Origin: Vulcanimicrobium sp035943995 | Lineage (GTDB): Bacteria > Vulcanimicrobiota > Vulcanimicrobiia > Vulcanimicrobiales > Vulcanimicrobiaceae | NCBI GenBank assembly: GCA_035943995.1 | Contig: DASZBS010000101.1 | Span: 1 to 64,000 of the forward strand | DNA: 64,000 nucleotides | Direction: 5' to 3' | Shown: positions 25,749 to 32,610 of the stretch, piece after piece | Layout: each line of letters opens with the position of its first letter | How positions within the stretch are numbered: position 1 is the first letter of the stretch | Made by a program: the position numbers and the translations under genes | The notes under the pieces: model-generated | Seen by the model: the letters and a program-made list of their open reading frames with translations, nothing else | Told to the model about the DNA's origin: nothing | Databases searched by the model: none

Positions 25749-27434
25749 CTACATCGAGTCCGGTGCGCTCACGCCGCACAGCGCGAGCGTCGTCGCGAGC
25801 ACGGTCTTCGTCGCCATGCACAGGCCTAGCCGCGCGGTCGTCGTCGCATCGTCCGGCGTGAGGACGCGGCAGGCGTCGTAGAACTGGTGGAAGTCGCTCG
25901 CGACCTCGCGCGCGTACTTCGTCAGCCGGTGCGAGGCGCGCGCGCGCGCGACCCCGGCGACGGTCGGGCCGAACTCGGCGAGCTTTCGCGCGAGCGCGAG
26001 CTCGGCGGGCTCGACGAGCGCGCCGAGTCCTTCACCGCGCTGCGCGGCCGCGAGGTGGGCGGCGTGCGAGTCGTGCGCTTTGCGCAGCACCGACGCGATG
26101 CGCGCGTGGCCGTACTGCACGTAGAATACCGGGTTGTCGTTGGACTGCTTCTTCGCGAGCTCCAGATCGAACGTGAGCGGCTGATCGGTGGAGAGCATCA
26201 CGAAGAAGAAGCGCGCCGCGTCGACGCCGACCTCGTCGATGACCTCCTGCAGCGTGACCAGCGTGCCGGCGCGCTTGGACATCGAGAGGATCTCGTCGCC
26301 GCGCTTGAGCGTGATCTGCTGCACGAGGATGATCTCGAACGCGCCCGGGCGGCCGTACGCGTTCGCGAGCGCGTCGAGCCGCTTGATGTAGCCGTGATGA
26401 TCGGGGCCGAGGAAGTCGATCACATGGTCGGCGCGCTGCAGCTTCTCGTAATGGTACGCGATGTCGTTGGCGAGGTACGTCGGGCGCCCGTCGCCGCGGA
26501 CGACGACGCGGTCTTCGTCGTCGCCGGCGTCGGTGCTGCGCAGCCAGACGGCACCGTCCTTCTCGTAGAGCACGCCGAGCTCGCGCAGGCGCTCGATCCC
26601 CGCCTCGATCTTGCCGGCGTCGTGCAGTTCTTGCTCCGACTGCCACAGATCGTAGTCGACCCGGAACCGGTGCGCGACGTCCTGCTGCTCCGCGACGATC
26701 TCGTCGCGCGCGATCTTCGCGAGCAGCTGGGCCGCTTCGTCTTCGGCAACGTGCAGCCACTTGTCGCCGTCACGCGCGCGCAGCTTCTCCGCGACCGGGA
26801 TCAAATAGTCGCCGGGATAGCCGTCTTCCGGAAACGGATAGGACGGATCGAACAGCTCGCGATAGCGCGCGTAGAGCGAGCGCCCGAGCGCGCCGATCTG
26901 CGAGCCGGCGTCGTTGATGATCCACTCGGTGAACACGGTGTAGCCCGCGTGGCGCATCGCCTTCGCGAGCGTATCGCCGATCGAAAGGGTGCGGCCTTGC
27001 ACGACGACCAGCGGTCCGGTCGGGTTCGCGCTGCCGAACTCGAGCGAGACGCGCTCGCCGTTGGGCGCACCGCGGCCGTAGTCCGAACCGTCGCGCAGCA
27101 CGTCCCCGACGACGCGCTGCCAGAACGCCGGGTGCAGCTTGAGGTTGATGAAGCCCGCGACGGCGGTCGCTCCCGCGACCGTCGCACGCACGCCGTCGTC
27201 CGCCAGCGCACGTGCGATGATCTCGCTGCCGATGTCCTGCGGCTTCTTGCGCGCGACGCGCGCGAGGCCGAATGCGACGTTGGTCGCAACGTCGCCGAAC
27301 TCGGGCCGGCGCGCGGGCTCGAACTGCACCACCGGCTCCGCGTCGGGCCACAGCGAACGCGCCGCCGCCGCGAAGCGGGCGGCCAGCTCGTCGAGCGAGA
27401 GCAACGCGATCTCCTCAGTGGTGGTAGGGTTCAT
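25749..27434 (-). CDS. argS: Arginyl-tRNA synthetase with diverged HIGH motif
   Basis: This 561-residue class I synthetase charges tRNA-Arg. The N-terminal additional domain, the core (EFGSANPTGPLVVVQGRTLS, EWIINDAGSQIGALGRSLYA), the KMSKS-type loop ILSMSKRAG and the C-terminal DALR anticodon domain (HRLTKYAREVASDFHQFYDA) are in order. The usual HIGH signature (typically PLHVGHGR) is replaced by PLVVVQGR, so both histidines are lost. Similar changes exist in some bacterial ArgRS as far as I recall. No second argS is seen here. The rlmH stop overlaps its ATG by 20 nt. Confidence 0.92.
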   Translation of the reverse strand: MNPTTTEEIALLSLDELAARFAAAARSLWPDAEPVVQFEPARRPEFGDVATNVAFGLARVARKKPQDIGSEIIARALADDGVRATVAGATAVAGFINLKLHPAFWQRVVGDVLRDGSDYGRGAPNGERVSLEFGSANPTGPLVVVQGRTLSIGDTLAKAMRHAGYTVFTEWIINDAGSQIGALGRSLYARYRELFDPSYPFPEDGYPGDYLIPVAEKLRARDGDKWLHVAEDEAAQLLAKIARDEIVAEQQDVAHRFRVDYDLWQSEQELHDAGKIEAGIERLRELGVLYEKDGAVWLRSTDAGDDEDRVVVRGDGRPTYLANDIAYHYEKLQRADHVIDFLGPDHHGYIKRLDALANAYGRPGAFEIILVQQITLKRGDEILSMSKRAGTLVTLQEVIDEVGVDAARFFFVMLSTDQPLTFDLELAKKQSNDNPVFYVQYGHARIASVLRKAHDSHAAHLAAAQRGEGLGALVEPAELALARKLAEFGPTVAGVARARASHRLTKYAREVASDFHQFYDACRVLTPDDATTTARLGLCMATKTVLATTLALCGVSAPDSM

Positions 27435-27876
27435 CGCGAGCGATCTTCGCCGCGCGATACACTTGCTCCACCACGAGCACGCGAGCCCACTCGTGCAGGA
27501 ACGTCAACGGCGAAAGGGACCAGCGCACGTCCGCCCGCGCGAGGAGCGCCTCCGACGCGCCGTAGGTGCCGGCGACGACGAACGTGAGCCGCGCGATCCC
27601 CGCATGCGGCAACCGCTCGATCCGGCGCGACAGTTCCTCGCTCGAGAACATCTCGCCGGAGCGCTCGAGCAACCAGACGTGGTCGGTGGGATCGAGCAGC
27701 TTGAGGATCGCTTCACCCTCCGCCCGCATCGCCCGCGCCGGATCGCCGCCGTCCGCTGCCCGAACCTCGATCTCGTCGAGCCGGTGATACGGCCGCAACC
27801 GCACGCGAAAGTCCGCGAGCGCATCGGCGACGTAGCGCTCACGGACTTTCCCGACGGCGATCAGCCGGACGTTCAG
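27415..27876 (-). CDS. rlmH: 23S rRNA (pseudouridine1915-N3)-methyltransferase RlmH, apparent CTG start
   Basis: RlmH uses SAM to methylate pseudouridine 1915 in helix 69 of 23S rRNA. The C-terminal core is clear: LTFVVAGTYGASEAL (SAM site), SLSPLTFLHEWARVLVVEQ and the RDEPYHH terminus. The first conventional in-frame start is a GTG at 27804, which would remove the first strand. The family N-terminus (NVRLIAVGKVRERYVADAL) is encoded upstream and reaches back to a CTG at 27876 that overlaps the preceding stop as CTGA. From the CTG the protein is 153 residues, close to the 155 of E. coli. It overlaps argS by 20 nt. Confidence 0.85.
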   Translation of the reverse strand: MNVRLIAVGKVRERYVADALADFRVRLRPYHRLDEIEVRAADGGDPARAMRAEGEAILKLLDPTDHVWLLERSGEMFSSEELSRRIERLPHAGIARLTFVVAGTYGASEALLARADVRWSLSPLTFLHEWARVLVVEQVYRAAKIARDEPYHH

Positions 27877-28202
27877 GCGGCGGGATCCCGGCTCGCCGCA
27901 GCCGCGCGTATGTCGTTCGGAAACGCGAGGTGATTGTCTCGTGCGTAGTCGCGCGCAATTGCGACGAGCTCGGGTTCGTCGATGTCGAGGATCTCGAGCG
28001 CGACCACCTCATTGTCTTGGCTCACCTCGACCGATACGCCGGTAGGCTCGTTTTCGCGTCCGTCCTTGCTACCGTACTCTTCGACGCTGCCGTCCGGCTC
28101 GCGCAGAACTCGAAGTGATCCGTCGCTACTCGAAGGCTCGCGGTACTCGATGTAACCAAGTGTACACTCGGGATCGACCGTAATTCGGATTGGTTGCTTC
28201 AT
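27873..28202 (-). CDS. DUF2283-like small protein
   Basis: This 109-residue acidic protein has IRITVDPECTLGYIEYR at the N-terminus and VVALEILDIDEPELVAIARD later, matching the alternating-strand DUF2283 pattern. A ~25-residue insert with SSSDG and EEYGSKDGREN divides the two parts. Its ATG overlaps the upstream DUF4258 gene stop, and its own stop is CTGA shared with rlmH. DUF2283 genes are often paired with DUF4258 genes, which suggests a toxin-antitoxin-like unit with this as the antitoxin; that role is inference. Confidence 0.7.
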   Translation of the reverse strand: MKQPIRITVDPECTLGYIEYREPSSSDGSLRVLREPDGSVEEYGSKDGRENEPTGVSVEVSQDNEVVALEILDIDEPELVAIARDYARDNHLAFPNDIRAAAASRDPAA

Positions 28203-28480
28203 CGTTGTTTGCGCCGCTCTCTATGGCGACGCTCTTTTTCGCGCCGATGCTCCCAGCGGCGCTCTTGATCGGTGATCGTCCTGACGAGGGTTTCGCTGCG
28301 ATTCGTCACGACTTTTAGTTTGCGCCCGTCGTCCGCAAAACCGTAGTGCTCTACCGCGCAATGGCTCGCGATGCGGTGAATCGGATACCACACGATCGCC
28401 TCGACTTCATCTTCCGAAATGCGATAGCGCCTCATCCGCTCCCGTGCGTGGGCCGAGTATCGCAGTGGACGCTCGTCCAT
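28199..28480 (-). CDS. DUF4258-family protein (RelE/BrnT-like)
   Basis: This 93-residue basic protein reads YSAHARERMRRYRISEDEVE, VEHYGFADDGRKLKVVT and VRTITDQE, the DUF4258 pattern of a RelE/BrnT-like fold with conserved His and Arg residues. The last ~20 residues are Arg/Glu/His-rich (REKERRHRERRKQR). It overlaps the DUF2283-like gene by 4 nt and lies 1 nt downstream of the dprA stop at 28482, so both could be in a dprA-headed operon. It could be a toxin-type protein; no test of this is in the sequence. Confidence 0.75.
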   Translation of the reverse strand: MDERPLRYSAHARERMRRYRISEDEVEAIVWYPIHRIASHCAVEHYGFADDGRKLKVVTNRSETLVRTITDQERRWEHRREKERRHRERRKQR

Positions 28481-28481
28481 G

Positions 28482-29393
28482 TCAATCCCGCACCCGCGAC
28501 TGCGGCAGCGCGTAACCGTCCGCGCCCGACGTGATTCGGCCCGATAATTCCAGCTCGGTGAGCAGCGGAAACAGCTCCGCCGCCGCGAGATCGAGGCGGT
28601 CCGCGAGCAGGCCGGGATCGCAGGCGCCGTCGCGCAGTACCGCCATCACGCGCCGCACGTCGGCCGAGTCACCGTCTTGCAAGCCTCCGTGCGCGTGCGA
28701 GGATCCGCGCGTGCGACGGGCCGGCGGCGCCAGCGGGAGCGGGAGCGCCGCGACGACGTCGTCGGCGTCGCGCACCAGGGTCGCGCCGTCGCGGATCAGC
28801 GCGTTGCAGCCCGCGGCTTTGGGGCGATCGACGTCGCCGGGGATCGCGAGCACCGGGATGCCGCGGTCGCCCGCGTGGCCGGCCGTGTTCAGCGCGCCGC
28901 TCCGCGCGGCCGCCTCCACGATGACCACCGCGTCGGCGAGCGCCGCGATGACCGCGTTGCGCGCGAGGAACTGCCACGGCCGCGCGACGACGTCGGGCGC
29001 GAACGGTGAGACGACCGCGCCGCCGCCCGCGACGATCCGTGCGCCGAGCTCGCGGTGCCGCGGCGGGAAGAAGTGGCCGTGGCCGCCGCCCAGCACGCCG
29101 ATCGTCGGCGCGCCGGCGGCGAGCGCGCCTTCGTGCGCGGCGCCGTCGATGCCGAGCGCGAGGCCCGAGACGACGCACACGCCGCGGCGGGCGAGGTCCT
29201 CCGCGAGGCGGCGCGCGCGGCGGCGGCCGTCGTCGGAGGGCGCGCGCGTGCCCACCACGGCGACGCACGGCGCGCGCAGCCCGTCCAGCGCCCCGGCGAC
29301 CCACAAGCCTTCCAAAGCGGCGTCCCCGAGCCGCTCGCCGCACAGCGCGTCGAGCTCCGCGCGGGGCACCCAGCGCCGTTCCGAAGTGTCCAC
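28482..29393 (-). CDS. dprA: DNA-processing protein DprA/Smf
   Basis: This 303-residue protein loads RecA on incoming single-stranded DNA in natural transformation. The Rossmann domain is clear: VAVVGTRAPSDDGRRRARRL, VVSGLALGIDGAAHEGALAA, VVIVEAAARSGALNTAGHA and IPGDVDRPKAAGCNALIRDGA. A C-terminal winged-helix DprA domain follows (ADVRRVMAVLRDG, then AAELFPLLTELELSGRI). The N-terminal SAM domain of longer homologues is lacking. The start is GTG at 29393. It suggests competence, at least ancestrally. Confidence 0.93.
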   Translation of the reverse strand: MDTSERRWVPRAELDALCGERLGDAALEGLWVAGALDGLRAPCVAVVGTRAPSDDGRRRARRLAEDLARRGVCVVSGLALGIDGAAHEGALAAGAPTIGVLGGGHGHFFPPRHRELGARIVAGGGAVVSPFAPDVVARPWQFLARNAVIAALADAVVIVEAAARSGALNTAGHAGDRGIPVLAIPGDVDRPKAAGCNALIRDGATLVRDADDVVAALPLPLAPPARRTRGSSHAHGGLQDGDSADVRRVMAVLRDGACDPGLLADRLDLAAAELFPLLTELELSGRITSGADGYALPQSRVRD

Positions 29394-29532
29394 GCCGGTC
29401 TATCACGCGGGGTCGGCCCTACGGCAAGGCGACCGCCGCCTTCAAGGATTCCCTCGACGCCCCCCGTAACGGCCCTCGCGACCACCGCCCGCCCTGCGGG
29501 CCGGGCCCATCCCGAGGAGAGAGCAACCGACC

Positions 29533-29682
29533 ATGGCAGCCGAAGCCTACTGCGTCAAGTGCAAGACCAAGCGCGAGATCCAAGACGCGCACGTGATCAC
29601 CATGAAGAACGGCCGCCCCGCGACCGAGGGCAAGTGCCCGGTTTGCGGGACCAAGATGTTCAAGATCGGGGCTGCATCCTAG
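29533..29682 (+). CDS. DUF5679 zinc-ribbon small protein
   Basis: This 49-residue protein has two CxxC pairs (YCVKCKTKREI and GKCPVCGTKMF) and a central VITMKNGRPATEG, the DUF5679 zinc-ribbon pattern. Members are often encoded near dprA or topA in several phyla, which fits this position just divergent from dprA. GAGGAGAG lies about 12 nt upstream of the ATG. It is followed by a nested inverted repeat and nrdR. The role is unknown; rRNA or nucleic-acid binding is a guess. Confidence 0.85.
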   Translation: MAAEAYCVKCKTKREIQDAHVITMKNGRPATEGKCPVCGTKMFKIGAAS

Positions 29683-29719
29683 CGGGTGCAGCTCTCGGGC
29701 TGCTCCGCGAGGATGCAGC
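29671..29719 (+). other. Nested inverted repeat at the end of the DUF5679 gene
   Basis: GCTGCATCCT (29671-29680) pairs perfectly with AGGATGCAGC (29710-29719). Inside, GCAGC and GCTGC flank a TCTCGG loop. The 3' flank contains CTTCGTTTT. The structure covers the last codons and stop of the DUF5679 gene and could act as a terminator or processing site before nrdR. Confidence 0.45.
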
Positions 29720-29823
29720 TCCGCTTCGTTTTCAGCGTCGGACGGGCTATACTCAGACGGCACCCACAAGATGTAGGGGTGGCGGGTCGAGACGACCCCA
29801 CGCCGCGAGAGGACCAATCCGAC

Positions 29824-30270
29824 CTGCTCTGCCCGCACTGTCGCAAGAACGAGACCCGTGTCGTCGACTCACGCGACGACGACAACTCCGTCCGCCGGCG
29901 GCGCGAGTGTCTCGGCTGCAAGCACCGCTTCACCACCTACGAGCGGATGGAAGCCCCGCGCCTGTTCGTCGTCAAGAAGGACGGGCGGCGCGAGCAGTAC
30001 AGCCGCGACAAGATCCTCACCGGCCTGCGCCGCGCGTGCGAGAAGCGGCCCGTGTCCGAGGCGCAGCTCGAAGACGTCGTCGCCTCGATCGAGCGCGAGC
30101 TGTTCTCGCGCGGTGAGAACGAGGTCGCGGGCGCGTTGATCGGCGAGAAGCTGATGGAGGCGCTCAAGAAGGTCGACGAGATCGCGTACGTGCGCTTCGC
30201 GAGCGTCTACCGCGACTTCCGCGACGTCGCGAGCTTCCGCGCGGAGCTCGAAGACCTGCTCGCAAAGTGA
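29824..30270 (+). CDS. nrdR: Transcriptional repressor NrdR, apparent CTG start
   Basis: NrdR represses ribonucleotide reductase genes in response to dATP/ATP. The zinc ribbon (CPHCRKNETRVVDSRDD, then ECLGCKHRFTTYER) and the ATP-cone (FVVKKDGRREQYSRDKILTGL) are intact. Family members begin M-x-C-P-x-C; here that gives CTG CTC TGC at 29824 with AGAGGA about 10 nt upstream and a 148-residue product (E. coli 149). The next conventional start is GTG at 29779, which adds 15 atypical residues and has no clear ribosome site. TATACT at 29748-29753 is a possible -10 box. Its stop overlaps the GTG of dut. Confidence 0.9.
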   Translation: MLCPHCRKNETRVVDSRDDDNSVRRRRECLGCKHRFTTYERMEAPRLFVVKKDGRREQYSRDKILTGLRRACEKRPVSEAQLEDVVASIERELFSRGENEVAGALIGEKLMEALKKVDEIAYVRFASVYRDFRDVASFRAELEDLLAK

Positions 30271-30713
30271 CGCCCACCGTTGCGGTCGTGCGTCTGCCCG
30301 ACGGTGCGGGTTTGCCGCTGCCCGCCTACATGACGGCGGGCGCCGCGGGCGCCGACGTCGTCGCGGCCGTCGTCGCCGACCTCGTGCTCGCACCCGGCGA
30401 ACGCGCGCTGGTCCCGACCGGTTTCTCGCTCGAAGTTCCGGCCGGCTTCGAAGTGCAGATCCGCCCGCGCAGCGGGTTGGCGCTGCGGCACGGCGTCACG
30501 CTGCTCAACAGCCCGGGGACGATCGACAGCGACTACCGCGGACCCGTCGGCATCATCTTGGCGAACCTCGGCAGCGTGCCGTTCGTCGTGCGGCGCGGCG
30601 AGCGCATCGCGCAGCTCGTGGTCGCGCCCGTCGTGCGAGCGGCGTTCCGTGAAGCGGACGCGCTCGGCGCGAGCGCGCGCGGCGCGGGCGGCTTCGGCAG
30701 CACCGGTAGCTGA
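30267..30713 (+). CDS. dut: Deoxyuridine 5'-triphosphate nucleotidohydrolase
   Basis: This 148-residue trimeric dUTPase hydrolyses dUTP to dUMP and keeps uracil out of DNA. The five motifs are present: AGAAGADVVA, RPRSGLAL, NSPGTIDSDYRG with the catalytic Asp, RGERIAQLVV and RGAGGFGSTG. It begins with GTG overlapping the nrdR stop, which couples dNTP regulation and dUTP removal. Confidence 0.95.
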   Translation: MTPTVAVVRLPDGAGLPLPAYMTAGAAGADVVAAVVADLVLAPGERALVPTGFSLEVPAGFEVQIRPRSGLALRHGVTLLNSPGTIDSDYRGPVGIILANLGSVPFVVRRGERIAQLVVAPVVRAAFREADALGASARGAGGFGSTGS

Positions 30714-30728
30714 CGGGCGAGCGCGATC

Positions 30729-31676
30729 GTGAAGGTGTACGTCGTCGGAAAGGGTGCGGTCGGAACGTATCTCGGCGAGCTGTTGCGCGGCATCGGCAAC
30801 GACGTCGTGTACGCGCCGCGCGAGCTCGACGCCGTCGAACCGGTCGACGCCGACCTCGCGCTGGTCACGGTGAAAGCGTACGACACGCCTGCGGCGATCG
30901 AGACGCTGCGCCGCGCGCTGCGCGACCCGAGCGCGACGACGATCGTCACGCCGCAAAACGGCGTCGGCAACGAAGAGCTTCTCGCGGCGGCGTTCGGCGC
31001 CGACAACGTCGTCGCCGCGGCGCTGACCGTCCCGGTCGACGTCGATGCGAGCGGGAAGGGCGTCGCCGCCAAGGGCGGCGGGATCGCGTTCGCGCCCGTG
31101 GGCTCGTCCAGCGCGCACAACTGGCTGCTCGCCGCGTTCGGCGCCACCGGCTTGCCGACGCTCGCCGTCGGCGACCACCGCTCGCTGAAGTGGTCGAAGC
31201 TCGCGCTCAACGTCGTGGCGAACGCGGCCTGCGCGATCCTCGACGTGCTGCCCGATCGGCTCGTGCGCGAGGACGCCGTGTTCGCGCTGGAGATCCGCGC
31301 GATCCGCGAGGTGCGCGCGACGATGAAAGCGCTCGGCATCGCGGCGATCGACTTGCCGCGCTATCCCGTGCGCGCGCTGCTCGGCATCGCGACACTGCCG
31401 AACCCGGTCGCGCGCGCCGTGCTCGCGACGCGGATCGCGGGCGCGCGCGGCGAGAAGCCGCCGTCGCTGCTGGTCGACCTTCGCGGCGCCAAGCACCGCA
31501 CCGAGGTGGAGGTGCTCAACGGCGCGGTCGCGCGGGCCGCGCGCGACGCCGGCGTCGCGGCGCCCGTGAACGCCGCCTACGCGCGCATCCTCAGCGACGT
31601 CGCGCACATGCCCCAGCTGTGGGCGAAATACCGCGAGCGCCCCGCCGCGCTCGTCGCCGAGGTAAGCTCGAAATGA
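30729..31676 (+). CDS. Ketopantoate reductase (PanE/ApbA) family protein
   Basis: This 315-residue protein starts KVYVVGKGAVGTYLGELL (Rossmann), has VTVKAYDTPAAIE and TPQNGVGNEELL, and continues with KWSKLALNVVANAACAIL carrying the catalytic-type Lys and Asn of PanE. The family reduces 2-dehydropantoate to pantoate with NADPH, but many members act on other substrates, and no pan genes are nearby. The start is GTG. The stop overlaps the next ATG (ATGA). Confidence 0.83.
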   Translation: MKVYVVGKGAVGTYLGELLRGIGNDVVYAPRELDAVEPVDADLALVTVKAYDTPAAIETLRRALRDPSATTIVTPQNGVGNEELLAAAFGADNVVAAALTVPVDVDASGKGVAAKGGGIAFAPVGSSSAHNWLLAAFGATGLPTLAVGDHRSLKWSKLALNVVANAACAILDVLPDRLVREDAVFALEIRAIREVRATMKALGIAAIDLPRYPVRALLGIATLPNPVARAVLATRIAGARGEKPPSLLVDLRGAKHRTEVEVLNGAVARAARDAGVAAPVNAAYARILSDVAHMPQLWAKYRERPAALVAEVSSK

Positions 31677-32101
31677 CGTTCTTGGGAATCGATCACATCG
31701 ATCTGCGCGTGCCGGCGCTCGGCGCGGTTGAAGCGTTCTACGACAAATTCTTCACGCGGCTCGGGCTAACGCGCAAGAAATACTCCGTCGTCACGTTCGG
31801 CGGCGAGTCGTGGAACGACGGGACGCCCGAGAATTACAACGCCGTCGAGTGGTACGAAGAGCACGTTCACGGGCGCCGGGTGCCGTTCTTCGGCGTCATC
31901 GAGGAAGAGGGCTCCGTGCCCGCGCACGGGCGCATCGCGTTCGCCGTCGAGAAGGCGAGCCTCGACGAGTGGGCGCGCGTGCTGCCGGAGATGGGCGCGC
32001 GCGAGCTCGAGCGCTGCGAGGACGACTCGTATCCTGCGGTGTTCTTCACCGATCCGCTCGGTACGCGGCTCGAAGTGTGCGCGCGCCCGCCGCGCCCTTG
32101 A
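31673..32101 (+). CDS. Glyoxalase/VOC family protein
   Basis: This 142-residue single-domain protein has the VOC layout: GIDHIDLRVPALGAVEAFYDKFFTRLGL at the start and YPAVFFTDPLGTRLEVCAR at the end, with His in GIDHID and Glu in RLEVC as likely metal ligands. The reaction is not predictable. It overlaps the reductase gene upstream and shares TTGA with the HNH gene downstream. Confidence 0.85.
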   Translation: MTFLGIDHIDLRVPALGAVEAFYDKFFTRLGLTRKKYSVVTFGGESWNDGTPENYNAVEWYEEHVHGRRVPFFGVIEEEGSVPAHGRIAFAVEKASLDEWARVLPEMGARELERCEDDSYPAVFFTDPLGTRLEVCARPPRP

Positions 32102-32610
32102 CCAAGCGCGACGCGCTGCTCGCGAGCTGCGCGCTCGCGAAGCCGCGCGCCGACGGCGCGTGCGGATGGTGCGGCTCGGCGCTGCCGCCGCTACGGCGGT
32201 CGTGGTGCAGCGACGGCTGCGGCGACGCGTTCTGGGCGAACCACTGGTGGTCGGTCGCGCGGCAGTCCGCGAAGCGGCGCGATCGCTATCGCTGCCGCCG
32301 CTGCGGCGTGCGCGCGCCGAAGCGTCCCGTGCAGTCCGCGTACACGACGCGCGCCAAGTACCTCGCCGCGATGCGCGCGTGGCGCGCGGAGAAGCGCACG
32401 GCGCGGATGGAGGTCAACCACATCGTGCCTTGCCGCGGGCGGCACAAGGCGTTGGACTGCGTGCACCACCTGGACAACCTCGAGACGCTGTGCCCGCCGT
32501 GTCACAAAGAGCACACCTCGGCACTGCGCCCGCGAGCGAGCGCTCTGCCGAAGGCAAGGCGGGGTCCGGGCGCAGTGACGGCCGTTCGGAAGTCGAAACG
32601 TCCCGTATGA
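32098..32610 (+). CDS. HNH endonuclease domain protein with zinc fingers
   Basis: This 170-residue protein has an N-terminal C4-type zinc segment (CGWCGSALPPLRRSWCSDGC), a second one (YRCRRCG), and a C-terminal HNH nuclease core (EVNHIVPCRGRHKALDCVHH then DNLETLCPPCHKEHT). The TTG at 32098 overlaps the VOC stop and is taken as start; no later methionine precedes the zinc segment. The aldehyde dehydrogenase ATG overlaps its stop. Its role could be a stand-alone nuclease; no modification or mobile genes adjoin it. Confidence 0.83.
   Translation: MTKRDALLASCALAKPRADGACGWCGSALPPLRRSWCSDGCGDAFWANHWWSVARQSAKRRDRYRCRRCGVRAPKRPVQSAYTTRAKYLAAMRAWRAEKRTARMEVNHIVPCRGRHKALDCVHHLDNLETLCPPCHKEHTSALRPRASALPKARRGPGAVTAVRKSKRPV

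Noticed and set aside
29760..29790. Possible NrdR-box half site (ACAAGATGT) before nrdR
   Set aside because: Only one degenerate half is seen; NrdR boxes are tandem 16-bp palindromes.
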